Below are positions 26,921-35,083 of a DNA stretch of 64,000 nt, one piece after another (position 1 is the first letter of the stretch; every line of letters begins with the position of its first letter). The notes under the pieces were generated by a model. That model had not been told where the DNA came from, did not search any database, and saw only the letters and a list, made by a program, of their open reading frames with translations. Origin of the DNA: Planococcus sp. CPCC 101016 (GTDB lineage Bacteria; Bacillota; Bacilli; Bacillales_A; Planococcaceae); assembly GCF_007859295.1 (NCBI RefSeq), contig NZ_VOHB01000003.1, forward strand, positions 62,001-126,000, written 5' to 3'. The position numbers were made by a program, and so were the translations under genes.

Positions 26921-28198
26921 TTATACATTTTTCTTTGCAGACCAAAAAACAACTGGAATCAATGTCAGCGCAAGAACCCCCCCTACTAAAGACATCACGG
27001 CATAACTAGTCTGCGCCATAATCATTCCTGAAAATCCACCGCCTGTTGCACCTGCCAGTGCGACCAGCACATCGACCATACCTTGTGTTTTAGCACGTGT
27101 AGATGGATGAGTTGAGTCGACGATGAGTGTGGTTCCGCTGATCAATCCAAAATTCCAGCCAAGCCCCAGCAGAGCAAGTGCGACAATCAATACAAACAAG
27201 GAATCATTCGGTGCCAGTGCAGCGACAATTCCAGCCGCCATGAACGTCACGCCGGAAGCAGTCGCCATGACAATACGTCCCAATTTATCGACGAGAATAC
27301 CGGTAACAATAGACGGCAAATACATTGCCGCTATGTGGATGCTGATGACAAGCCCAACATCTCCAAGATTGTGGCCATAATGCCCCATATGGATTGGTGT
27401 CATCGTCATGATGGCGAACATGATCAATTGAGTCAGTACCATGACCGCAGCGCCCAGGACAATACCTTTTTTATTGATGGCAGCGTCCAGCGTTTCCATG
27501 TCTTTCATTCCCGCTTGTCCTTGCTGATGCTCGCTTATCGCTTTTGATACCAGCAATGGATCAGGGCGCAAAAAAATCTGCAATACGAAGCCCGCAAGAA
27601 TATAAGCCGCCGCGGCCAAAACAAAGGGTCCTGCTAGTGCTGGAATGCCGATGGATTCTGCAAATCTGCCCATTACTCCGATCATATTCGGCCCTGCAAA
27701 CGCCCCAAACGTCGTTGAAACGAGTGCAATGCTGATAGCCGTTCCCCGTTGCTTCACATTAGCCAAATCTGTTCCCGCGTAACGTGCCTGCAAATTCGTG
27801 GCAGTTCCTGCTCCGTAAATCAATAAGGAGGCAAACAACAAGATCAAATTATCCGATAAAGCAGCTGCAACGACACCGATCGCACCGATACCACCTGCCA
27901 GGAACCCTGAAGCCAAACCGGTTCGACGACTGAATCGCTGAGACAATCGGCCAATAATGAGTGCCGCAGCTGCTGATCCAAGCGTAAACAATGCCACCGG
28001 CAAACCTGCAAATTGATCAGTACCCAGCATATCTTGTGCTAGAAGGGCACCGACAGTCACGCCAGCCGCCAATCCTGCCCCACCAAAAATCTGCGAAAGC
28101 ACGACAATCCACAGCGTGCGCCGGTACAATGCTTTGACCTTTTCAGGTGAGTCGATATATCCCTGCAGCATCGCTTGCTGTTTTTGATTTTGGTTCAT
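26921..28198 (-). CDS. MFS transporter
   Basis: Major facilitator protein of 425 residues with about 12 helices. The loop 2-3 segment GRLSQRFSRRTGLASGF is the MFS signature motif A equivalent, and AGPNMIGVMGRFAE lies after helix 5. The large cytoplasmic loop is near 205-235. The ATG at 28198 follows AAAGGCGG; an in-frame start 24 bp upstream has no site. Family members are annotated as generic drug or metabolite exporters; no substrate can be inferred. A TGATAAT inverted repeat lies ~100 bp upstream. Confidence 0.88.
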   Translation of the reverse strand: MNQNQKQQAMLQGYIDSPEKVKALYRRTLWIVVLSQIFGGAGLAAGVTVGALLAQDMLGTDQFAGLPVALFTLGSAAAALIIGRLSQRFSRRTGLASGFLAGGIGAIGVVAAALSDNLILLFASLLIYGAGTATNLQARYAGTDLANVKQRGTAISIALVSTTFGAFAGPNMIGVMGRFAESIGIPALAGPFVLAAAAYILAGFVLQIFLRPDPLLVSKAISEHQQGQAGMKDMETLDAAINKKGIVLGAAVMVLTQLIMFAIMTMTPIHMGHYGHNLGDVGLVISIHIAAMYLPSIVTGILVDKLGRIVMATASGVTFMAAGIVAALAPNDSLFVLIVALALLGLGWNFGLISGTTLIVDSTHPSTRAKTQGMVDVLVALAGATGGGFSGMIMAQTSYAVMSLVGGVLALTLIPVVFWSAKKNV

Positions 28199-28295
28199 AT
28201 TTTTCGCCGCCTTTGTATACAACTTTGCCCAATCGATTCAAAAGTTCAGATTCTTTGTTAGTATAACGATTTTCATTTTGCTGGTCATTAGATTT

Positions 28296-28313
28296 TGATA
28301 ATGTAGATTATCA
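28296..28313. promoter_or_regulatory. TGATAAT inverted repeat (possible Fur/PerR-family operator)
   Basis: TGATAAT, GTAG, ATTATCA: perfect 7-bp arms separated by 4 nt, in the upstream region of the MFS gene. The arms match Fur-family half-sites, but the usual spacer is 1 nt, so the assignment is weak. Confidence 0.35.
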
Positions 28314-28398
28314 TATTAAGTCGAACGGTTGGAAAATCAAAATAGCTCAAGTGAGTACACTGTAGTTAACGCGAATCAACTAAAGGAGTGTCCCCGAA

Positions 28399-28815
28399 TG
28401 AGCTGTACCCATATCGTACCACGTAAACATGTGGTAATCGAAAGTTATTCAATGGATGATAAATCGGAGTCTACATCGCTAGGAACTTGAAACGAAGCAA
28501 GCAGCCATGAGCTAGCACGCTGTCAGCCGTACAAGGCATTTTAAGCGCTGCTCGACTACGAAGCCAAACGAGAAAACTGCGGCTGCTGGATGTCAGTCGA
28601 TCAGGAAGACATCGACTACATCCTGTCCAAACTGAAGTTCGGCTGGTCGCCCGAAAGCATCTTGAGGCGGCACCATAAACTGCACGGAAAATGGTTTCCG
28701 AGCAGCCATCTATCGGCACGCTGCACTCGGTCTGTTCAAGCTGTCTCAAAAGCTCCTGATCCGCAAAGGACAAAAGTTGAAGACTGCATGCTCTTTTGGA
28801 GGCCAAATTATTTGA
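28399..28815 (+). pseudogene. IS30-family transposase remnant
   Basis: Decayed N-terminal half of an IS30 transposase. The first frame gives MSCTHIVPRKHVVIESYSMD, like the IS30 start, with a stop at 28488. A second frame (28560-28705) gives EAKRENCG and VDQEDIDYILSKLKFGWSPE, then HRK-like H-K-L-H-G-K-W-F-P. A third frame (28706-28785) gives IYRHAALGLFKLSQKLLIR. At least two frameshifts and several stops; the DDE catalytic half is absent. GTACACTGTAGTTAAC just upstream may be the old left end. Non-functional. Confidence 0.8.
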
Positions 28816-28864
28816 ACACCCCAACATTTAGTATAGAACCTAAAATATTAGTCTCTATACTAAA

Positions 28865-28899
28865 AAGACTGTCATGAACACTGGGTTCATGACAGTCTT
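28865..28899. terminator. Hairpin with T-tract right of the IS30 remnant
   Basis: AAGACTGTCATGAAC / GTTCATGACAGTCTT, 15-bp stem, followed by ATTTTTAT on the plus strand. No intact gene ends here now; it may be left from the gene disrupted or carried by the IS. Confidence 0.75.
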
Positions 28900-28979
28900 A
28901 TTTTTATATTTTTAAAAAAGCCCTAAATCGAAAGGTTTTTGGCTAAAATAGTATTGGAATCAGTGGTGTTTCGGATTTT

Positions 28980-29312
28980 TTATCGAATTTTCCATACAAA
29001 TTTTGGCCCTTTTTCATTTCTAAGTTGATTTTCGTCTCCTTGGTCATTTAAAAGATGTTCTTCTTCTGAACCCCGGTCAAGTGGAGACGAACCCAGATTC
29101 GGATTGAGACCTGGCGAAAGTTCATCTTGCCTGAGATTGACGCCGTATTCATTGTTCAAATTTCTCCTTTTCTTTCGTTTCAAGGTTCGGTTCATAGTCC
29201 AACTGCTTTTCTTTGAGTGAACTTTCATCCTTATGACTGTCTCCAATGGGAGGGACTCCTGTCTCTTCCAGACGGGAACCCTGTGTTTTATCAATGTATT
29301 GAGAATACCCAT
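28980..29312 (-). pseudogene. Possible frameshifted small hydrophilic gene (or two overlapping small genes)
   Basis: The frame ending at 28980 gives a 110-codon reading frame from an ATG at 29312 (GGAGG 10 nt upstream). Only its last ~59 codons look protein-like: NEYGVNLRQDELSPGLNPN then acidic/Asn/Gln-rich, ending KGPKFVWKIR. For the first half, another frame (stop TGA at 29149) looks more natural: DQYGYSQYIDKTQGSRLEE, GVPPIGDSHKDE, LETKEKEKFEQ. A TTG at 29159 with AAGGAG just upstream could restart translation. Either one gene broken by a frameshift near 29150, or two coupled genes. I recognise no family. Confidence 0.4.
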
Positions 29313-29499
29313 ACTGGTCTTACCTCCGCACATCACTGGTGTATTTTCTATCGAAATAGTTATTTGTTGAAATGGAATCAGACGGGACATCCTCGTCTCT
29401 TATTTTTTACTAATTGAATTTTTCTTCATCGCGCTCAATGTAACTTTCAAAAGGCGTGAAAGCCGTGCTGCGCTTCCCGTCGTTTCTTTTTGGCTGTAT

Positions 29500-29835
29500 T
29501 CAATCATCGTTTCGATGGTCTGTATAGAGCACAATTCCGTCATTTTCGAGAATATTATGAAATTCATCGATTTCTGTTTGGCTTAAATCCAATTTAGTTA
29601 ATTCTTCCCGTACCGCGTCTTTCCCAGTGAACGTTGATTTGAATCTGTCTGTAATGGTTTCTGTTTCGTGCGTGTGGACTCCTTCTTGCGTTTCAACAGA
29701 GTTAAGAATATCCGCATTATCCGCCAAAACATGAATATCATGTTTTTTATATCCCAACGATTTCATTTCTTCCACTTTTCCTTCAAGTTCCTTTTCCGTA
29801 TAAACCACTTCAAATTTATGGTTTGTTGATTTCAT
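29500..29835 (-). CDS. General stress protein, YflT domain
   Basis: Small soluble protein of 111 residues. The pattern FEVVYTEKELEGKVEEMKSLGYKKHDIHVLAD is the hallmark of the heat-induced YflT/general stress protein 17M domain, followed by an acidic helical tail (LTKLDLSQTEIDEFHNILEN). Family members belong to the SigB regulon in Bacillus; a SigB-like promoter is visible upstream. GGAGG precedes the ATG. Function beyond stress induction is unknown. Confidence 0.85.
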   Translation of the reverse strand: MKSTNHKFEVVYTEKELEGKVEEMKSLGYKKHDIHVLADNADILNSVETQEGVHTHETETITDRFKSTFTGKDAVREELTKLDLSQTEIDEFHNILENDGIVLYTDHRNDD

Positions 29836-29870
29836 ACTAATCAGCCTCCTGTATATTGTTATACTTTTGT

Positions 29871-29897
29871 TTACCCGTATATCAAAAAAGAAAAAAC
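29871..29897 (-). promoter_or_regulatory. Possible SigB-type promoter of the YflT-domain gene
   Basis: Minus strand: GTTTTT (29892-29897), 15-bp spacer, GGGTAA (29871-29876), close to the SigB consensus GTTTAA-N12-15-GGGWAW. Beyond it, 29900-30160 holds no gene that I can support. Confidence 0.45.
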
Positions 29898-30168
29898 ATG
29901 AATCACTTTTTAAAACTAGTTCTAAAATCCGGATTAAAAGAAGCTATTTGCAAGCACATGACCTTTGGTTTGGCTCAATATTCAGTATGTCTTATGCTTT
30001 TAGGTAGTCAAGCAGCCTAAAGAGATGTTTTATAGGTGTCTCAAATCGCTATGTCAGTCTAAAGATAGTCGGGGTTTTTCAATTTATCTGTAGCAACTTC
30101 CGATAAGCTGTGATATGTAAACTTTAATATTTTTTGAAAGCATTCTATTAAGTGAACACACAAAAAAA

Positions 30169-30186
30169 GCACCGCCTAGACGGTGC
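30169..30186 (-). terminator. Terminator of the sigma/anti-sigma operon
   Basis: GCACCG/CGGTGC stem with a 6-nt loop, followed on the minus strand by TTTTTTTGTG, directly downstream of the anti-sigma gene. Confidence 0.8.
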
Positions 30187-30192
30187 CTTAAT

Positions 30193-31221
30193 CTATTGGT
30201 TGGTTAAATCGACTCGGATTGGATCCATTTTAATCAACTTACTTCCCGATTTCCCTTTTGAGATTTCTGGCTGGATAATTAAGTATTTTGCAGTATCACT
30301 AATCTCGCTTGTAAAGAGCTTTCGCATAGTTTTCTCGATAGTTTCTTTGTTATTTACGTGCTGTAATACATCTGCATGGCTTTGGCCTAAAAGGGTTCCT
30401 TTATCGTCAAAAATAGTTAATCTTATTTCATCAGTCTCTCGGCCTAATGGCAAGGTCATATCATAGCTTACTAGCGTTGTAGCTTCTCCTTTTGACAATG
30501 AGTTTATTGTCAATGCGTATCCATCATGTTCTGATGTATTAACACCCTTGACTAAAATTGCTTCAGAGGAAATCTGCTGAAGAGGTACAGCGAATTCCCA
30601 CTCGCCTTGAACTCCAGCTATCGAGGTGAAGGTTACTGGCAATTCATCCATCTTAGTTAACGCGGCATCAGGATTGAAAAATTCTATGGCAACAATAAAA
30701 CCATTTTCCGCTTCTGTTAACCCTGTGCTGCTAGAAGCCCACTGTTCTTGCTCGACGCCATCAAATATCTCCATCGTATATCCAGCCTCAGGACCTGCGT
30801 TTTGAATTGTTTGAACTGATACAGCATCTCCATCAACCATAAATGCAGTTCCGATGACATTTCCATCGTAGTAGGCGCTAGATAATGTTACCTGAATTCC
30901 CTGATCAACTACTACTTGATTCACTTCTGAGATTAACTTGCTTTCTTCCAACTCTTGAGCAATCTGCATATTGTGCTGTTCATAGAAGGAACCGATGAAT
31001 GGCACTGCCGCTAATACATTGGAAACAGGAGTGAAAATTATTCCAGAAGCTAATAAAGCGGAAGCCGCTGTTGCAGAAACAACTCCAAGAGTCTTGAAGG
31101 AATATTTTCTCTTTCTCCAGTTTTCTTTTCTGCCTTTTTCTATCCCTTTGCTTATCGATGCTAAAAGATCTTCTTTTGGAATATCAATTTTTTTTATTTC
31201 TTCAATATGCTTTTTGTCCAT
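30193..31221 (-). CDS. DUF4179 membrane-anchored anti-sigma factor
   Basis: Predicted partner of the ECF sigma factor encoded just upstream. 342 residues: a cytoplasmic N-terminus (1-~48), one transmembrane helix (FKTLGVVSATAASALLASGIIF, about 47-68), then an extracellular DUF4179 domain opening with VAAVPFIGSFYEQHN-like sequence and a C-terminal beta-rich part. The start at 31221 (MDKKHIEEI) follows GGGGGAG at 6 nt and overlaps the sigma gene end by 20 nt, indicating translational coupling. Signal sensed is unknown. Confidence 0.85.
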   Translation of the reverse strand: MDKKHIEEIKKIDIPKEDLLASISKGIEKGRKENWRKRKYSFKTLGVVSATAASALLASGIIFTPVSNVLAAVPFIGSFYEQHNMQIAQELEESKLISEVNQVVVDQGIQVTLSSAYYDGNVIGTAFMVDGDAVSVQTIQNAGPEAGYTMEIFDGVEQEQWASSSTGLTEAENGFIVAIEFFNPDAALTKMDELPVTFTSIAGVQGEWEFAVPLQQISSEAILVKGVNTSEHDGYALTINSLSKGEATTLVSYDMTLPLGRETDEIRLTIFDDKGTLLGQSHADVLQHVNNKETIEKTMRKLFTSEISDTAKYLIIQPEISKGKSGSKLIKMDPIRVDLTNQ

Positions 31222-31735
31222 TTGATTCTCCCCCTTCAATGATTGCTTTCAGTTCAATCTTCGCTCTTCGCAAATACGTTTTAATAGTACTTTCTGGCTT
31301 TTCCATTGTTTCAGCTATGGTATGAATAGATAGATCCTGATAGTAAAATAAGATGATTGCAGTTCTATAATTTTCATTCAATAAAGATATTGCTTCCAGA
31401 GTATCGAGCTTATCCGTAATATCCTTTTGTCGCTCATCTGCAATATCGTTCGCCAAGTCTTCATAATGATTGCGCTTGTGCTTTTTTAATAAATCAAAAG
31501 CGGTGTGGATCAAAATACGCGTTAACCACGTAGAGAAGAATTCAGGATTTTTTAATTGCCCGATAGATATAAAAGCCTTGTAAACAGTTTCTTGTACAAC
31601 GTCTAAGGCATCTTCTTTGTTTTTCACATATAGAAAAGCCATTCGATACAATTTCTCACTTTCTTCTTTTACAAGTCTTTCAAAAGCCTTTTCGTTTCCT
31701 TTGATTGCCTTCTTTACAGTATCTATATTTTTCAA
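31202..31735 (-). CDS. ECF-type RNA polymerase sigma factor
   Basis: Alternative sigma-70 family factor, 177 residues. Region 2 spans ~25-90 (AFLYVKNKEDALDVVQETVYKAF, the ECF region 2.2/2.3), region 4 spans ~115-170 (NYRTAIILFYYQDLSIHTIAETM with the helix-turn-helix KPESTIKTYLRRAK). I choose the TTG at 31735 because AAAGGAG sits 8 nt before it; the upstream ATG at 31753 contains that site. Operon with its DUF4179 anti-sigma factor. Similar to the SigV/SigW-like small ECF factors of Bacilli; target promoters unknown. Confidence 0.9.
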   Translation of the reverse strand: MKNIDTVKKAIKGNEKAFERLVKEESEKLYRMAFLYVKNKEDALDVVQETVYKAFISIGQLKNPEFFSTWLTRILIHTAFDLLKKHKRNHYEDLANDIADERQKDITDKLDTLEAISLLNENYRTAIILFYYQDLSIHTIAETMEKPESTIKTYLRRAKIELKAIIEGGESNGQKAY

Positions 31736-32021
31736 GTTGCTAGCTCCTTTCATTTGTTAGAGCTTGTAATAAAGTAGAAAGTTTCAAAAATACTATTTAT
31801 ATTTTAATTTTTATCACACTCTATTTTTCAGATTAATTTTCGTGCCTTTCAGAATTTTTATTACTTACCAAATTACTTTTTCAAAAGAAACCTATATAAA
31901 GGGATTTAAAGTTCCATAAGGAAGTTGAAATACTTCATACCAGTGAAGAGTGTAAAGTTCCAACTTTTTATCTCAAGTGTACAATATAAAATAGAAATTT
32001 TTGTAATCCCTTATAATAAAT

Positions 32022-32055
32022 AAGACAACCAGTTTGTATCGAAACTGATTGTCTT
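32022..32055. terminator. Orphan hairpin in the gap left of the recombinase remnant
   Basis: AAGACAACCAGTTT pairs with AAACTGATTGTCTT (two internal mismatches, 6-nt loop). TTGTTAAC follows. No gene ends nearby; the 31740-32140 stretch otherwise shows nothing I can support. Confidence 0.45.
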
Positions 32056-32139
32056 GTTAACATGAAATTTTGCTTATTTGCATATAAAATAAAATTAGTC
32101 ACCCAAGGGTTACTTTTTTATATAGAGCAAATTTAATTT

Positions 32140-32240
32140 AAAACCGTTCGTAAAAGTGCACCTTTGCGTATTCTCTAGTAGAACTGGAAAACGGCAAAAA
32201 GAGCGTTCGCAAGTTTACGCACACTTTTACAAACGCTTTT
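32140..32240. repeat. Inverted repeat upstream of the recombinase remnant (res-like)
   Basis: AAAACCGTTCGTAAAAGTGCAC (32140-32161) and, on the other strand, AAAAGCGTTTGTAAAAGTGTGC (32219-32240) match at 18 of 22 positions with 57 nt between. A GCGTTCGC/AAGTTTACGC stretch lies inside. The position directly upstream of a serine-recombinase remnant suggests a former res site or element end. Confidence 0.5.
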
Positions 32241-32280
32241 CAAGTACAACTAAAGAAAATAATCATTTTTGGGGGGAAGC

Positions 32281-32510
32281 ATGAATCGTGAATTTAGCCG
32301 TATTTTGATTAACAGTAAATATCCAAACGAACACCATCAGCTGAAAGCTATGAGAGATATCTGCATCAACGAACGAAATATTTATCTGGACAAGCCAAAC
32401 AAAAAGAATACTGAGCGTACCCACTAACAATTACTCAAACGGATTATTCGAAAAAAGGTATTCTATCTATTCGCTTGATCGACCTGGACCAAAACGCTTA
32501 AAATTTCTCG
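32281..32510 (+). pseudogene. Serine recombinase (resolvase/invertase) remnant
   Basis: Decayed N-terminal resolvase domain. The first frame from the ATG (after GGGGGG) reads QLKAMRDICINERNIYLDKPNKKNT, like the resolvase stretch that precedes the helix before the conserved R-P, with a stop at 32425. The same region continues in shifted frames as QLLKRIIRKK and GILSIRSLDRPGP, corresponding to the resolvase core Q-L-L-..-I-R-.-G-D-.-L-.-.-.-S-.-D-R. No catalytic N-terminal Y-x-R-V-S-T-x-x-Q and no DNA-binding C-terminus remain. Confidence 0.7.
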
Positions 32511-32620
32511 GCATTTCCGGATAAAGCACAAGATAGGTTACTTGAAGTTACTAAATCGACAAAAAAAAAGAACCTGCTGCCAGGCCCTTTTCACTAGTTA
32601 CATGCAGTTTAATTAGTTCT

Positions 32621-32995
32621 TTAAAAAAGCGGCTGTTCCTCAGTATCTAGATGACGCAGCCATTTTCTCATCTTATGGCGTAGACGCTTTTCTCTCGGCA
32701 CCACTTCTTTGGCACGCTGCAATAAAAAATCCATTGCCGCTTCCACCTGCGGATCTTGCTGCCAACAATACTCGGATAAAAAGTACAGAAGAAATTTGAT
32801 GGCTTCAACATGTTCTTCCTGACTGTACGGATTTAGTGAATTTAAATTAATGATCATCCGTGCAGCTTCCCCGTCCTCCTCAAGCTCTTCTATATCAGGC
32901 TTATAGGTAAAATAAAATCTTTCCAATTCTCTGTAGAGCATTTTCATCTCCTCAAGTTTTATAGATGACATTTTCTCTTCATGTAAATTTTCCAT
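32621..32995 (-). CDS. Hypothetical soluble protein
   Basis: I do not recognise this 124-residue protein. It is largely helical and charged: an acidic N-terminal half (YKPDIEELEEDGEAARMI), a helical middle (EHVEAIKFLLYFLSEYCWQQ) and a basic stretch (VVPREKRLRHKMRKWLRHL). No signal peptide or membrane helix. A good AGGAGG-type site lies 6-10 nt before the ATG, and codon use looks normal, so it is probably real. It stands alone between a recombinase remnant and another small gene. Confidence 0.65.
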   Translation of the reverse strand: MENLHEEKMSSIKLEEMKMLYRELERFYFTYKPDIEELEEDGEAARMIINLNSLNPYSQEEHVEAIKFLLYFLSEYCWQQDPQVEAAMDFLLQRAKEVVPREKRLRHKMRKWLRHLDTEEQPLF

Positions 32996-33206
32996 TTGTT
33001 ATTCCTCCTTTATACCCCTTTTTTTAAAATTTCAGTTAATTCTTATTATTCTTTAATCCTTCCGTAATATCCTTCTTTTCTCCTAATAAAAAATGTTCTT
33101 GGAAATTTGAACACCGATGCCGATGTCTTTATAAACCCCGATTTTTAATACAGACAGAAGTTTCATCTATACTAGAAGAATAGATAAGATTGGAGTGGCG
33201 ACAACC

Positions 33207-33734
33207 ATGGCTGAAATGCAGAAACGAAATATTCGAGGTTCTGGCGGTTGGCTCCCCGCATTGATGATTTTTCTTCTGATGGTCAGCGGCTGGATGTTGA
33301 AACCCGAATCACAGGAGGCAAAAAATTTAAAAAACGACCTGCAGACGGTCGTCATCGCTCAGACCGGCGAAAAGAGCAATCTGAACAAAAAGCGTATCGA
33401 CGACATATTGGTGTCTCGTACATTTGAGAATTGGGATGTAGAGCTCGTGTTGAATGCCGATAAAGGATTTACCATAATGTCAACCAAGCAGATGATGTGG
33501 CAGCAGGCTATAGCTATTCTGACCCCATTATCTGATAGTCCTCAACTGAACAACATTTCCATTTCATGGATTTATCCCGTCGCTGATGGACAAAACAGCG
33601 TAAAGGATGAACAGGTCATGTCCTTCCGGCTAGACAAAGAGACCCGTGATCAATTAATCTGGGCCAATGTCGAGCCTGTCATCCTTCCCGATATCACTTT
33701 GGACTATAAGGAACATCCTGTCTTGAATGAATAG
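33207..33734 (+). CDS. Hypothetical membrane-anchored protein
   Basis: Unrecognised protein of 175 residues with one N-terminal hydrophobic helix (LPALMIFLLMVSGWML, about 19-34), so probably anchored with an external soluble domain of ~140 residues (FENWDVELVLNADKGFTIMS, ISISWIYPVADGQNS). The ATG at 33207 is 11 nt from GGAG; an in-frame GTG at 33195 overlaps that site and an ATG at 33216 is another option. Monocistronic, followed by a strong terminator. Confidence 0.7.
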   Translation: MAEMQKRNIRGSGGWLPALMIFLLMVSGWMLKPESQEAKNLKNDLQTVVIAQTGEKSNLNKKRIDDILVSRTFENWDVELVLNADKGFTIMSTKQMMWQQAIAILTPLSDSPQLNNISISWIYPVADGQNSVKDEQVMSFRLDKETRDQLIWANVEPVILPDITLDYKEHPVLNE

Positions 33735-33760
33735 AGGGACTGCCTCATAAGTCCTTAAAT

Positions 33761-33803
33761 AAAACTGGCGGAGAAAAATGATTATTTTTTCTCCGCCAGT
33801 TTT
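33761..33803. terminator. Terminator after the membrane-anchored hypothetical gene
   Basis: AAAACTGGCGGAGAAAAA / TTTTTCTCCGCCAGTTTT, perfect 18-bp stem with a 7-nt loop. Confidence 0.9.
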
Positions 33804-33870
33804 ATTTAAAAGTGAGTTTTCTTGAAGTCCGTTGCAATGGAAATCAGTCAACTCTTTTTAAGAACGACAA

Positions 33871-33920
33871 AAGGACTGACACCAAAAGTCATTTTTCATG
33901 ATCTTTTAGTGACAGCCCTT
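33871..33920 (-). terminator. Terminator-like hairpin after the glycerate kinase gene
   Basis: AAGGACTGACACCAAAAG and CTTTTAGTGACAGCCCTT pair over ~18 bp with two mismatches. On the minus strand TTGTCG follows, a weak T-tract. Confidence 0.6.
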
Positions 33921-33925
33921 TTATA

Positions 33926-35068
33926 TTACTGGAGGTGGCTGCTATTCAAGTAACTTTCCATCACTTTTCTGGTTTTCATTTTCACACAGCTAAAGGCATT
34001 TGACATGGATTCTTCCGGTGAAATGCCGTCATCCGTAATAGCGTGGACTTCGGTAAAGTAAGGCAAAAGCTGTTCTCTGTCCGATTCTTCGACCATTCCA
34101 GAAATCAGGATAACCTTTTTTGAGTGGCGATTGGCCAATTCCGCAATGCCAAACGGGGTTTTTCCGGATAAGGTCTGGCTGTCGCTTTTTCCTTCTCCGG
34201 TCAGCACCAAGTCAGCATTCAGCAATTGCTCTTCAAAGTTTATTGCTTCCAGCACCACATCGATGCCTCGCTTCGTCTCCCCTAAAAAGAATGCCTGGAA
34301 TGCTCCTCCTGCTCCGCCGGCAGCCCCTGCACCTTTTTTATTGTGCAGAGCCGTTCCGGTTAAACGCTCCACCAAATCAGCAAAATTCGTTAAAATGGCA
34401 TCAAACGTTTGGACCATTTCGGGCGTCGCACCTTTTTGCGGTCCGAAAACGGCCGAAGCACCTTCAGGGCCGACCAATGGATTTTCGACATCGCCCGCAA
34501 TCAGAAATCGGCTCTCCATAATACGTTTATCAAAACCGGATGGATCGATTTTTGATAAGCCATTCAACGCCACAGTACCTGGCCCAAGTTCCACACCGTC
34601 GGCATCCAGAAACTTCATGCCGAGCGCCTGCATCATGCCAATCCCGGCGTCATTTGTCGCACTGCCTCCAAGACCGACTATAAACTCTCGGCATCCGGCA
34701 TCCAGTGCATGGGCAATCAGTTCGCCGGTTCCATAAGTAGAAGCACGGAGAGGATTTCGTTCTGCTTCATCCAAAAGAGTCAGTCCTGATGCTTCTGCCA
34801 ATTCCACAACGCACGTCTGTTCATCTCCAAGCACGCCATAGCGAGCGGTGATTTTCCGCCCAAGCGGATCTTCGACCACCGCTTCAATCGTTTTCCCGCC
34901 GGTTGCTGCCACCAGTGCAGACATCGTTCCTTCTCCTCCATCAGCGGCCGGCAGTAAAACTGTCATGCTGCCGTGATTGGCCTCTTGAACACCTTCTGCC
35001 ATGGCTAAAGCTGTTTCCAGCGCTGTCATGCTTCCTTTGAATGAATCGGGTGCTATCAGGATTTTCAC
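33926..35068 (-). CDS. Glycerate kinase
   Basis: ATP-dependent kinase for D-glycerate (GarK/GlxK family), 380 residues, full length. Family segments: ILIAPDSFKGSMTALETA at the N-terminus, VLLPAADGGEGTMSALVAA near 40, GLGGSATNDAGIGMMQALG near 130, GAGAAGGAGGAFQAF near 250 and VLTGEGKSDSQTLSGKTPFG near 290. The GTG at 35068 follows GGGGGAG. It lies 16 bp downstream of selA on the same strand and is likely cotranscribed with selBA, though a functional link to selenium is not apparent. Confidence 0.93.
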   Translation of the reverse strand: MKILIAPDSFKGSMTALETALAMAEGVQEANHGSMTVLLPAADGGEGTMSALVAATGGKTIEAVVEDPLGRKITARYGVLGDEQTCVVELAEASGLTLLDEAERNPLRASTYGTGELIAHALDAGCREFIVGLGGSATNDAGIGMMQALGMKFLDADGVELGPGTVALNGLSKIDPSGFDKRIMESRFLIAGDVENPLVGPEGASAVFGPQKGATPEMVQTFDAILTNFADLVERLTGTALHNKKGAGAAGGAGGAFQAFFLGETKRGIDVVLEAINFEEQLLNADLVLTGEGKSDSQTLSGKTPFGIAELANRHSKKVILISGMVEESDREQLLPYFTEVHAITDDGISPEESMSNAFSCVKMKTRKVMESYLNSSHLQ

Positions 35069-35083
35069 CAATTCTCCCCCTTT

